Positions 42,892-50,624 of a DNA stretch of 64,000 nt are shown here, piece after piece. This stretch comes from Halomonas denitrificans (GTDB lineage Bacteria; Pseudomonadota; Gammaproteobacteria; Pseudomonadales; Halomonadaceae): contig NZ_PYVX01000002.1 of NCBI RefSeq assembly GCF_003056305.1, positions 62,001-126,000 on the forward strand, given 5' to 3'. The notes below the pieces were generated by a model. That model was not told the DNA's origin. It did not search any database and saw nothing but the letters and a program-made list of their open reading frames with translations. Both the position numbers and the translations under genes were made by a program. How positions within the stretch are numbered: the stretch's first letter is position 1; every line of letters begins with the position of its first letter.

Positions 42892-44943
42892 CTAGTTTTT
42901 TGCCACTGAGGCAACAGTATGCTCCGGTAGCCAGCCCTCTGCGCGCATTTCGTTCAGTATTTCCTCGGCAATCATGCGTGCGCCGATCTTGTTAGGGTGG
43001 TCGTCATCAAAGTATAGCGGCCGACCGTCGGGGAGTTGGGCGACGCAGCGATCGGAGATGAGTCCGTCACAGAATAGCTCTGACGGACGCACACGAATAA
43101 GGTTGTCGGTGCCCGAGATAGCATTAAGATAGTCTCGTGCGTTGGCACTACGCTCCAGATAGACTTGATAACTGGTTGAGATAGGCGCCTGCATCTTCTC
43201 ACCTAGAAACACATTCCGCGCTAACTGCTGGGGGACGTTCCAGCCGACCTCAGGTACGGGGTAGATAAGGACGACGCGGTGGCCGGCTTGGCGGAGTTTT
43301 GTCACGGTTCGATCTACGGCCTGTCCAACCTGATCAATACGTTCTGCATTGGAGCCGCCTTGCCAGTCTTTGGGAAATACTGTTGCCTCACCACCCGATT
43401 CCACCCCTCCTTCTCGGTTGTTGAATCGGGATCCCTCTATATTTAAGGGCCATCGTGCGACCAAGACGATGGTGCTGGGTGCGACCTCTTTAGTTAGGTA
43501 ATTAAAAGTTGCAATGTTCCTTTCAGAGCACTCCTGACCTCCAATTCGACGAACCCCGATCGTCGGCTGACAGCCATCATTTGTAAATGGCATGACCGGG
43601 ATCTTCGCGGGCTTGAGCCTCTCGCTCAACTGCCATGCGAGTTCAACTCCGTGGCTGTCGCCCCAAACATAGATCGGTGGTTGGTCCCCTTCCCCTATCA
43701 CACAGGCCGATTCGGGAGAGCCGGGATTGCTGCAAGTGTTCCGATAGGGGCTTTTGCTTTCTCCCCAAACGGTCCACTCAGACACGGCATCATTTCGCGA
43801 GGTATGCCCTTGGTTCGCCCAGCCGAGACCGCCGACGATGCCGACACCAACGCAGCCAGCAACGGCGGCGGCGAGAACTTGGGGCCGGGGCAGTTTGAGA
43901 TGCTTGCGAGCCGGTATTTCAATGGTCAGCCAGGTTAGCCATGCCAACACGAAGGTCAAGGCAATCAACATCCCGTAGACCCACAAGGGCACACCCTCGA
44001 AGAGGCGGATTCGAGCGAAGGCGAACAGCGGCTGGTGCCAAAGATAGGCGCTATAGCTTATCAGACCGATACCGACGAGCAGACGCAGGCTCAGTATGCG
44101 CCCGACAAGGGTTTGGCGATTAGCGGAGAGGATGATAAGTGCGGTGCCGAGGACGGGTGTCAGGGTCCAGAGGCTGGGGAAAGGGGTGGTTTCGTCGAAG
44201 GCGATGATGGAGTAAACGATCATGGCCAGGCCAAACAGGCCGGCGACTTCGCGCAGCGGCCTCACCAAGGGTGAACTGGCGTTGTCTCTCGGGGTGGTCT
44301 CGTAACGCGGCTGTTGCAAGTACAGCGCCACCAGGGCGCCTACACCGAGTTCCCAGGCACGTGTAGGCAGTAGATAGAAGTTGGCCGAGAGGTGCGTAGA
44401 AGATGCCCATTGCGCGAGGCCGAGGCTGGCGAGTGCACCCAGGCTGATGATTACGAACAGCAGCCTTGGAACGAAGCGATAGAGTGCGAGCAGCAGCGGG
44501 GGATAGAGGATGTAGTACTGCTCTTCGACGGCGAGTGACCAGGTATGCAGCAATGGCTTGAGTTCGGCGGCACCAGCGAAGTAACCGCTCTCGCGCCAGA
44601 AGAGGATGTTGGAAGTAAAAGTGGCCACGCCCACCAGGCTCTGGCTGAAGTCCTTGAACTCGTTGGGCAGCATCCAGAGCCAGGCAAATGGAATACAGGC
44701 AAGGCAGACGATGAACAGGGCAGGGAGGATGCGCCGGGCGCGACGTTCGTAGAAGCGCCACATGGAGAAGCCGCCTTGGGCCATCTCCTTGTAGATGATG
44801 GTGGTGATCAGGTAACCGCTGATGACGAAAAAGATGTCTACGCCGACGAAGCCGCCTGAGAATGCCGAGAAGCCAGCGTGGAACAGAATAACCGGGATGA
44901 CCGCGACGGCACGAAGGCCATCGACTTCAGGGCGGTATTGCAT
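42892..44943 (-). CDS. Membrane O-acyltransferase with C-terminal SGNH domain
   Basis: 683 residues. Acyltransferase-3 domain of about ten helices (residues 1-375) with RPEVDGLRAVAVIPVILFHAGF, GFVGVDIFFVISGYLI, FYERRARRILPAL and WSLAVEEQYYILYPPLLL; then a periplasmic SGNH hydrolase-like domain with GDSH (VWGDSHGVELA) and catalytic DxxH in YFDDDHPNKIGA. OafA/OatA-like: acetylates O-antigen or another envelope glycan. Lower GC than all flanking genes and its own promoter mark it as element cargo. Such enzymes alter phage receptors. Confidence 0.92.
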   Translation of the reverse strand: MQYRPEVDGLRAVAVIPVILFHAGFSAFSGGFVGVDIFFVISGYLITTIIYKEMAQGGFSMWRFYERRARRILPALFIVCLACIPFAWLWMLPNEFKDFSQSLVGVATFTSNILFWRESGYFAGAAELKPLLHTWSLAVEEQYYILYPPLLLALYRFVPRLLFVIISLGALASLGLAQWASSTHLSANFYLLPTRAWELGVGALVALYLQQPRYETTPRDNASSPLVRPLREVAGLFGLAMIVYSIIAFDETTPFPSLWTLTPVLGTALIILSANRQTLVGRILSLRLLVGIGLISYSAYLWHQPLFAFARIRLFEGVPLWVYGMLIALTFVLAWLTWLTIEIPARKHLKLPRPQVLAAAVAGCVGVGIVGGLGWANQGHTSRNDAVSEWTVWGESKSPYRNTCSNPGSPESACVIGEGDQPPIYVWGDSHGVELAWQLSERLKPAKIPVMPFTNDGCQPTIGVRRIGGQECSERNIATFNYLTKEVAPSTIVLVARWPLNIEGSRFNNREGGVESGGEATVFPKDWQGGSNAERIDQVGQAVDRTVTKLRQAGHRVVLIYPVPEVGWNVPQQLARNVFLGEKMQAPISTSYQVYLERSANARDYLNAISGTDNLIRVRPSELFCDGLISDRCVAQLPDGRPLYFDDDHPNKIGARMIAEEILNEMRAEGWLPEHTVASVAKN

Positions 44944-44996
44944 GGAAGTTCCCTTTCCTCAAGCTTGATGGCACTTTGGTACCAAATAGGTCAGCC

Positions 44997-45025
44997 ATTG
45001 TAGTGTTTTTTCTCATACAAGTTAA
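44997..45025 (-). promoter_or_regulatory. Predicted promoter for the acyltransferase
   Basis: Minus-strand -35 TTAACT (45020-45025), 17-bp spacer, -10 TACAAT (44997-45002). The leader to the ATG is about 50 nt and includes GGAAAGGGA as ribosome site. Confidence 0.65.
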
Positions 45026-45575
45026 GTTAGATCCTGATCCCCCTCTACCCCCTGCGGGCGATCCGCACCCTGCACCTGCCTGCCAATTCAGCAACCGGGC
45101 CTGCCACCTGCGAGCGATCTGGTGGGGGTATTAGCGCCAGCCAAAAACCCCAAGGTACTGGCTGTCCCCACCCCGCCGACCACGAGGTGCCTAGAGCCTG
45201 GCCGTCGGCAATTTTTCAGCATTGCCTGCTCGCCACCACCATCTGGCCTAAACCCGCATGGTTGAAGGGCTGAGAGGTGTTGATGCTGCCGGTTTGATGT
45301 TGGGTTTTGTTGAGGTGCTGGCGCTGGTTCGCGCGGTTGGTACGCACCATAGGTACGCACCCGGCGCAAGCAGAGTAGGGGTGGCCTGATTCCTGAGCTA
45401 CTGGCGCCTGCGACCGGGGCAGCAGTTTCTCTATATCGCTAACTCAGTTTTTCCGTGCTCGCTGCTGGTGGCCAGTGAGGTTCTGTGTGGCTGATACCGG
45501 GCAGGTAGGGCAGAGAGAGGGCCGTCATGGTTGCGGTACAATGGTGTATGACGTGGCAGCCAAGCGCTTTATTAG
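45026..45575. other. Non-coding right part of the element
   Basis: 550 bp with no convincing gene on either strand. It holds a direct repeat GGTACGCACC at 45339-45348 and 45352-45361 (13-bp period) and several short T/G-rich runs. It could carry a small RNA, an origin or remnants of lost cargo; nothing is decisive. Confidence 0.5.
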
Positions 45576-45596
45576 ATGTTGGTAGGTATGTTGGTA
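45576..45596 (+). repeat. Tandem ATGTTGGTA pair, right end
   Basis: ATGTTGGTA at 45576-45584 and 45588-45596, 12-bp period, 46 bp inside attR. Matches the left-end pair, same orientation. Confidence 0.6.
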
Positions 45597-45642
45597 AGTT
45601 GAAAGTCTTTCATATAAATGCCTGATTTATATGATCCTGCAT

Positions 45643-45704
45643 CGGATTCAAAATCCGCCGAGGGCAACCTCTTGTCGGTTCGAGTCCGACCGCCGGTACC
45701 AGCA
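45643..45704 (+). repeat. attR: second copy of the tRNA-Leu 3' repeat
   Basis: 62 bp, 61 identical to attL. Only the 3' half of the tRNA is present, so it is not a functional tRNA gene. Marks the far boundary of the element. Confidence 0.95.
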
Positions 45705-45802
45705 TCACCACGCCCTCAACGGCGTCTCCCCAGCACCACCCCCCCCATCTCGATCTTCGATTCCCGCGCTTAACAGCCAGCGTGGCGTTGTCGCGTGCCC
45801 GC

Positions 45803-46627
45803 TCAGTCGAGGCGGGTCTCCCGAAAGCCGGCGTTGATCAGGCAGTAGAGCCCGTAGCCGAAGAGCCCCAGGGCCACCGCGCCGAGCAGCCAGGGGCCGA
45901 AGGGCTGGGCGGCGAGCACGGCCAGGGCGCCGCCCAGCCCCTGGGCCTGGCTGGGGTCGGTTCGCCAGGCGGCGATGCACAAAAACAGGCCGATGATCAG
46001 GAAGACCACCCCGCGCGCCGAGAGGCCCCAGCGGGTGATGCCCTCGAACAGGCGGCGCTGGCCGGTGCTCATCTGTCGGTAATGCCAGTTGCCGAGGTAG
46101 GTGCGGGCGAGGGCGCGCCACAGCTGGCGCAGGCCGATCCCCAGGAACACCAGGCCGACGGCGAAGACCAGGATGACGCCGCCCCGGTGGCTCATCAGCA
46201 GGGCGGTGCGATCCTGCGTCTCGGCCTCGCCCGAGGCCATCGCCGCATGGCGCAGCAGGTCGAGGCAGTAGGTCCCGAGGCTGGCGTGGATGAGGCCGCT
46301 GATGGCGAAGCCCAGGCGGGTGACCAGCCCCTTGAACCCGCGGCCGACCATCTCGGTATCCAGCAGCGCCTGCAGCAGCCGCCACAGGGCGTAGGCGAAG
46401 AGTCCGATGCCGAGCAGTCCCAGCATGGTGTCGCCGAAGGGGCGATGCACCAGCTGGTTGATGGCCGCCTTGGTGCCGGCATGGTCGCCGCCCAGGCCGG
46501 CCGCGGCCAGGGCGGCCAGGCCCCCGACCAGCAGGTAGACGACGCCCTTGGCGACATAGCCAAGCCTCGCCGCGAGGGCGAGGCCCTGCTTGAGGCGTCT
46601 CTTGGGGTGGGGGTGCGGGGCTCTCAT
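45803..46627 (-). CDS. DUF1206 membrane protein
   Basis: 274 residues with six hydrophobic helices in three two-helix repeats, each starting with a short R-x-G-[YFL]-x-[AK]-[KR]-G[VL]-type element: ARLGYVAKGVVYLLVG, TRLGFAISGLIHASLG, TRWGLSARGVVFLIIG. This is the DUF1206 pattern; function unknown. First chromosomal gene after attR; followed on the same strand by ExoD-like gene upstream (40-bp gap). Confidence 0.88.
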   Translation of the reverse strand: MRAPHPHPKRRLKQGLALAARLGYVAKGVVYLLVGGLAALAAAGLGGDHAGTKAAINQLVHRPFGDTMLGLLGIGLFAYALWRLLQALLDTEMVGRGFKGLVTRLGFAISGLIHASLGTYCLDLLRHAAMASGEAETQDRTALLMSHRGGVILVFAVGLVFLGIGLRQLWRALARTYLGNWHYRQMSTGQRRLFEGITRWGLSARGVVFLIIGLFLCIAAWRTDPSQAQGLGGALAVLAAQPFGPWLLGAVALGLFGYGLYCLINAGFRETRLD

Positions 46628-46667
46628 GGAGGCTCCGAGGCGCGGGGCGCCGTCGAGAGGGTGTGCC

Positions 46668-47276
46668 TCAGGCCAGGCCGACGATGACCAGGGCCAGGGT
46701 GCCGAAGGTCAGGACGTAGCCTAGCAGGGCCATCAGACCGTCGTGGGCGAGCAGCGCCAGGGCGAACAGCGTCAGGGCGAGCCCCGCGCCGTTGGCGGTG
46801 AAGGGCACCACCTCCATGGGCGGCATGGCCAGGGCGATCAGCAGGCTGGTCAGGGCCACCGGGAGGTGCGCCGGCCGGCGGATGAGCCACGTCAGGCGCG
46901 GCTTGAGCAGGCGGTCGACCCAGCACGCGGGCCGCTCCATCCCGCGGATGACCGCGACGAAGCGCGCCCGGGAGACCCGGCGGCGCAGCAGCCAGTGCGG
47001 CAGCCAGATGTGCTCCCGGCCGGCCAGCAGCTGCACGGCGGCGAGCACCACCAGCATCGCCATCAGGGTCGGCACGCCGGGGATATCGCCGATCAGCGGC
47101 GCCAGGGTGACGAGCCCCGCCACCAGCAGGAAGGGGGCGAAGGAGCGTCGCCCGAGGCTGTCGAGGATCGCCTCCAGGCTGACGCTCTCGGCGTGGTGCC
47201 CGGCCTGCTGGACCCGCGCCAGCAGGCGGGTCAGGTCGTCCCGGGGACGCTCCGGCTCGGCGGCCTCACCGGCCAT
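46668..47276 (-). CDS. ExoD-family membrane protein
   Basis: 202 residues. Typical ExoD blocks: SLEAILDSLGRRSFAPFLLVAGLVTLAPLIGDIPGVPTLMA (split over residues 33-75) and LPHWLLRRRVSRARF, then two hydrophobic regions. ExoD in Rhizobium affects exopolysaccharide and alkaline tolerance; the role here is unknown. Its start overlaps the small upstream gene by 11 nt. Confidence 0.87.
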   Translation of the reverse strand: MAGEAAEPERPRDDLTRLLARVQQAGHHAESVSLEAILDSLGRRSFAPFLLVAGLVTLAPLIGDIPGVPTLMAMLVVLAAVQLLAGREHIWLPHWLLRRRVSRARFVAVIRGMERPACWVDRLLKPRLTWLIRRPAHLPVALTSLLIALAMPPMEVVPFTANGAGLALTLFALALLAHDGLMALLGYVLTFGTLALVIVGLA

Positions 47277-47421
47277 GGCGCTTGCGCGTCCACAGCAGCA
47301 GGGCGCCGAGCAGCAGCAGGGCGGGGCCGACGAAGCCGATGGGGCTCTCGGTCTGCCAGCCGATGACCGGCAGCAGGGCGCCGGCGATCAGCAGGGCGAT
47401 GGCCAGGGTGCGAACCGTCAT
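47266..47421 (-). CDS. Small hydrophobic two-helix protein
   Basis: 51 residues from ATG 47421: MTVRTLAIALLIAGALLPVIG, then PIGFVGPALLLLGALLLWTRKRHGR. Two membrane helices with a basic C-terminus. Overlaps the ExoD-like gene, so likely co-translated. Unknown function. Confidence 0.65.
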   Translation of the reverse strand: MTVRTLAIALLIAGALLPVIGWQTESPIGFVGPALLLLGALLLWTRKRHGR

Positions 47422-47634
47422 GGATGCTCTCCGTGCGAGTGTCCGGCCAGTGTAACTGCCTGATCGCCCGGGCTGCAGTCCCCCCGATGGCCGACCGTGG
47501 AGGGACTGTCGCCGCCTGACGGGATGGCGTAGAGTAGCTGATTCACAGTCCTTCGCCCCTTCGTCGGTGGAGGGCTGTTTTCGTTGGCAACCCCGCAAGC
47601 GTGCAATCAACGTTGACGGTGTCCTGGAGGCCTT

Positions 47635-48048
47635 ATGACGACGCGTCCCCCCCTTATCATCAACCGGCTCGATGCCGAGCGGCTGCAGCGCCTCATCGAC
47701 GCGGCCGACGACGACACCCTGGCGGTGGCCGAGGCCCTCGAGGAGGAGCTGGCGCGCGGCGAGGTCGTCGACCCGGAGGACGTCCCCGAGGACGTGGTCA
47801 GCATGTGCAGCCAGGTGCAGTTCACCGACCTGGACCGCGACCGCCAGATCATCCGCACCCTGGTCTATCCCCATGCGCTGAGCACCACCGAGGACGGCAT
47901 CTCGGTGATGGCGCCGGTGGGCGCGGCGCTGCTGGGTCTGCGCATCGGCGATACCATTGCCTGGCCGCTGCCGGGCGGGCGTGAGTCGCGGCTGCGCATC
48001 GACGCCATCCTCTGGCAGCCCGAGCGGGAAGGCCAGTTTCACCGGTAG
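47635..48048 (+). CDS. rnk: Rnk, nucleoside diphosphate kinase regulator / GreA-like
   Basis: 137 residues. N-terminal short coiled-coil-like helix (NRLDAERLQRLIDAADDDTLAVAEALEEEL), then the GreA/GreB C-terminal domain (VSMCSQVQFTDL, TLVYPHALSTTEDGISVMAPVGAALLGLRIGDTIAWPLPGG). Rnk binds RNA polymerase near the secondary channel and influences Ndk levels in E. coli. Start ATG 47635 follows CTGGAGG. Confidence 0.93.
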   Translation: MTTRPPLIINRLDAERLQRLIDAADDDTLAVAEALEEELARGEVVDPEDVPEDVVSMCSQVQFTDLDRDRQIIRTLVYPHALSTTEDGISVMAPVGAALLGLRIGDTIAWPLPGGRESRLRIDAILWQPEREGQFHR

Positions 48049-48122
48049 GCGCCTGTCGTGCCTCTCCCCCGCTGTTCAAGTCCAGTCGATCACTCTGGCC
48101 GGTGACCTCACCTTGCAGAGCA

Positions 48123-48353
48123 TCACGGCGTTGTGCATCGGTGTTCCGGGGTCCTCGAGGCGATCGCCATGGCCTCGTCCAGGCTGGTGGCCACCGCATC
48201 CCAGGGCAGCGTCGATCCGGCGTGGTGGCAGTGGTAGAGTGCGTCGCCATCGATCTCGACACGATGGATGTCGTTGCCTAGAGCGTCCTGCCACCAGTCG
48301 GCATGGACGTGTTGCCAGCGGGATGCGAGCGGGGTGGCAATGGCGATTGTCAT
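48123..48353 (-). CDS. Small hypothetical protein
   Basis: 76 residues, MTIAIATPLASRWQHVHADWW... ending CTTP, rich in His and Trp (ALYHCHHAGSTLPWD). The plus strand of the same stretch lacks a better gene. No family recognised. Convergent with rnk and followed by a 260-bp gap towards the LysE exporter. Confidence 0.55.
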   Translation of the reverse strand: MTIAIATPLASRWQHVHADWWQDALGNDIHRVEIDGDALYHCHHAGSTLPWDAVATSLDEAMAIASRTPEHRCTTP

Positions 48354-48501
48354 GACGGCTGTCTCTCTTCAAGTATCTTGCAGGGGCGCTGGCTCAGGAT
48401 GCTTGACAGTATGTGCGGGTGAGGGTCTTGTCGGCCGTGCCAGCGGGAGCGGAAACCGAGTCTGGGGCTACACGATTGCCCACACTCCCAGGCTAGTATA
48501 A

Positions 48502-48525
48502 AAACAGTGTTTGTAAACGCTGTTT
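48502..48525. promoter_or_regulatory. Palindromic operator upstream of the LysE exporter
   Basis: Two AAAC-N3-GTTT units (48502-48512 and 48515-48525) separated by GT; the whole 24 bp is an inverted repeat with one mismatched pair. Lies 89 bp before the exporter ATG, next to TAGTATAAAA. The unit matches the published PsrA-type half pattern (AAAC-N2-4-GTTT). Confidence 0.55.
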
Positions 48526-48613
48526 CCTAACTATTGACTCTAGGTGCTGTGGCTATGAGATCGGCGAGAATAGCCGTGAACCACAGCAATGCCCGAGATA
48601 CAGGAGGCGGTAC

Positions 48614-49231
48614 ATGCCCTTATCGTTATGGCTCTCCCTGGCGGCGGTCTGCGCCATGGGCGCCATGTCGCCCGGCCCGAGTCTCGCCACGGTGCTGCGC
48701 CATACCCTGGGCGGCGGGCGCATGCCGGGCATCTCGGCAGCGCTCGCCCATGCCCTGGGCGTGGGCCTCTATGCGCTGCTGACGGTCTGGGGGCTGGGCG
48801 CGGTGATCGTGCGTCTGCCGACGCTGTTCCAGGTGATCACCTGGGCCGGGGCCGCCTACCTGGCGTGGCTCGGCCTGCAGGCGCTGCGCGCCGGCCGTGC
48901 GGGCGCCCTGGAGGCCGCGGGCCGCGCCACCAGCCGCCGCCAGGCCGCCCGCGAGGGCATGCTGGTGGCGCTGGCCAATCCCAAGCTGATCCTCTTCTTC
49001 ATCGCGCTGCTCAGCCAGTTCGTCACCCCGGGGATGAGCCTCGGCGCCAAGGCGCTGGTGGTGGGCACGGCGATGGTCATCGATGCCGGCTGGTACGTGC
49101 TGGTGGCGGTGGGCCTCTCGCACTCGCGGGTGCTGCCCTGGCTGCAGGCCCGCGCCCACTGGCTCAATCGCCTGACCGGGGTGCTGCTGCTGGCGCTGGC
49201 GCTGCGGGTGGTGGCGGGGCCGCTCGGCTGA
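48614..49231 (+). CDS. LysE/RhtB-family amino acid exporter
   Basis: 205 residues, six helices. Family signature GAMSPGPSLATVLRHTLGGGR at the N-terminus and GMLVALANPKLILFFIALLSQF in the middle. Exports amino acids or related small molecules; substrate unknown. Preceded by AGGAGGCGGTAC. Possibly controlled by the palindrome 89 bp upstream. Confidence 0.93.
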   Translation: MPLSLWLSLAAVCAMGAMSPGPSLATVLRHTLGGGRMPGISAALAHALGVGLYALLTVWGLGAVIVRLPTLFQVITWAGAAYLAWLGLQALRAGRAGALEAAGRATSRRQAAREGMLVALANPKLILFFIALLSQFVTPGMSLGAKALVVGTAMVIDAGWYVLVAVGLSHSRVLPWLQARAHWLNRLTGVLLLALALRVVAGPLG

Positions 49232-49403
49232 TGGCGGTACCGGCCCCATCGTTTGAGCGTATCGAGTGAGCGCATCGAGTGAGCCAGCCGGCTCAGTCGC
49301 TCGATGGAATCCCAACGTTGATTGGCATGATGCTCCCCGAGCCGGTGAGTCAGGCGTTTTGCTGATAGGCTGAGAACGAGTCTTCTGGCCGGAATCATCC
49401 TGG

Positions 49404-50624
49404 ATGAACGATCTGACAATGCAGGCCTCACGGCTGGTGGTGGTGCTCGAGGAGGATCCCGATGCCGCCGCCACGCTCTCCCTGCAGCTGCGTACTCTGG
49501 GCATGGAATCGCGCTACTGTCGCCAGGGCCAGCACCTGATCGGCGAGGTCGTGGCGCGCCGTCCGCACCTGGTCATCATGGCCCTCGAGTTCGGCCAGCA
49601 TGACGGCTTCGCCATGCTGCGCCGCCTCGCCGAGAGCGGCTACCGCGGCCGGGTGCTGCTGCTCAGCGGGGTGGAGCGCAAGATCGTGCGCATCGCCGAG
49701 CGGCTGGGCCAGGCGCTGGGGCTTTCGATGCTGCCTTCGCTTGGCAAGCCGATGCGCCTCGCCGACCTGCGCCAGCGCCTCGAGGACCGGGTCGCGGACG
49801 GCGAACCCGATGCCCTCCAGCCGTGTCGCCTCGAGGAGCTGGACCGCGCCTTCGCCCGACAGGAGATCACCCTCCACTACCAGCCCCAGTTCGACCTCTC
49901 CACCGGTCGCCTGAGCGGCGTCGAGGCGCTGGTGCGCTGGGCCCACCCGGTGGCGGGCCTGCTGGTGCCCGGGCGCTTTCTGCCGCTGCTGACTCCCGAC
50001 CAGAACCGCCACCTGACCCGCCGCGTGCTGCAGCTGGCCCTCGAGGACGCCCATCGCTGGCGCCAGGCCGGGCTCTCGCTGTCGCTGTCGGTCAACGTCA
50101 CCGCCGACGACCTGATGTGCCCGGAGCTGCTGGCGCTGGTCAGCGAGGGGCGCCGCACCCTGGGCGACGCGCCGGTGGTGCTGGAGATCACCGAGACCGC
50201 GGCCATGGAGGACGAGCTGCTCGGCGGCGAGGTCGCGGCCCGGCTGCACCTGAGCGGCCTGGAGGTCTCGGTGGATGACTTCGGGGTGGGCTTCTCGTCC
50301 CTGGCGCGGCTGCAGCTGCTGCCGATCAGCGAGCTCAAGGTCGACCGCAGCTTCGTCAGCCGCCTGCTCGAGGATCCCCAGGACGCCGCCATCGTCGAGG
50401 CGGTGGCGCTGCTCGGGCGCCGGCTGGGCATCCGGGTGGTGGCCGAGGGGATCGAGGATCTCGCCTGCCTGCCGACCCTGGAGCGCTTCGGCTGTACCCA
50501 CGCCCAGGGCTTCGGCCTGGGGCGGCCGATGCCCGCCGCGGATATCCTGGCGCTGGCCGGCGCTCAGTCGCCGATCCGCGCCAGCAGCGCCGCCAGCGGG
50601 GCGTCGCCCGGCAGCACGCCGTAG
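49404..50624 (+). CDS. Receiver-EAL c-di-GMP phosphodiesterase with altered receiver
   Basis: 406 residues. Residues 10-125 form a response-regulator receiver, but the phospho-acceptor position is Ala60 (PHLVIMALEF) rather than Asp; the KP motif (K115-P116) remains. Residues 145-400 form an EAL domain with all catalytic motifs: EALVRW (E174), N231, EITETA (E261), DDFGVGFSSL (D291-D292), K312, AEGIE, QGFGLGRP. So c-di-GMP hydrolysis is expected, with a non-canonical input. Its last 61 bp overlap the 3' end of the convergent aidB-like gene. An ATG 15 nt downstream is an alternative start. Confidence 0.93.
   Translation: MNDLTMQASRLVVVLEEDPDAAATLSLQLRTLGMESRYCRQGQHLIGEVVARRPHLVIMALEFGQHDGFAMLRRLAESGYRGRVLLLSGVERKIVRIAERLGQALGLSMLPSLGKPMRLADLRQRLEDRVADGEPDALQPCRLEELDRAFARQEITLHYQPQFDLSTGRLSGVEALVRWAHPVAGLLVPGRFLPLLTPDQNRHLTRRVLQLALEDAHRWRQAGLSLSLSVNVTADDLMCPELLALVSEGRRTLGDAPVVLEITETAAMEDELLGGEVAARLHLSGLEVSVDDFGVGFSSLARLQLLPISELKVDRSFVSRLLEDPQDAAIVEAVALLGRRLGIRVVAEGIEDLACLPTLERFGCTHAQGFGLGRPMPAADILALAGAQSPIRASSAASGASPGSTP

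Larger units (their letters stand above)
35517..45704. mobile_element. 10.1-kb integrative element in tRNA-Leu (P4-like satellite type)
   Basis: Bounded by the 62-bp tRNA-derived direct repeat. It contains a tyrosine integrase beside the tRNA, an AlpA-type regulator, a Toprim primase, a DUF927 ATPase and a ribbon-helix-helix protein, with an acyltransferase cargo gene near the far end. Base use changes: AT-richer stretches at 37.1-37.6 kb and 42.7-45.6 kb against very GC-rich flanks. No structural phage, terminase or conjugation genes are visible, so transfer would need a helper. The repeat begins at the anticodon stem, suggesting crossover in the anticodon-loop region. Confidence 0.9.

Noticed and set aside
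43635-43978. Plus-strand short frames inside the acyltransferase gene
   Set aside because: They lie antisense to well-conserved membrane and SGNH coding sequence and carry no motifs of their own.
45088-45369. 93-codon minus-strand frame near the right end of the element
   Set aside because: No ribosome site, no plausible composition and no recognisable motif.
45643-45704. Second tRNA-Leu gene
   Set aside because: Only the 3' half is present, without acceptor 5' strand or D arm; it is the attR repeat.
48354-48613. Known amino-acid riboswitch (lysine or glycine) before the LysE exporter
   Set aside because: No recognisable conserved core; the palindrome is short and better explained as a protein-binding site.
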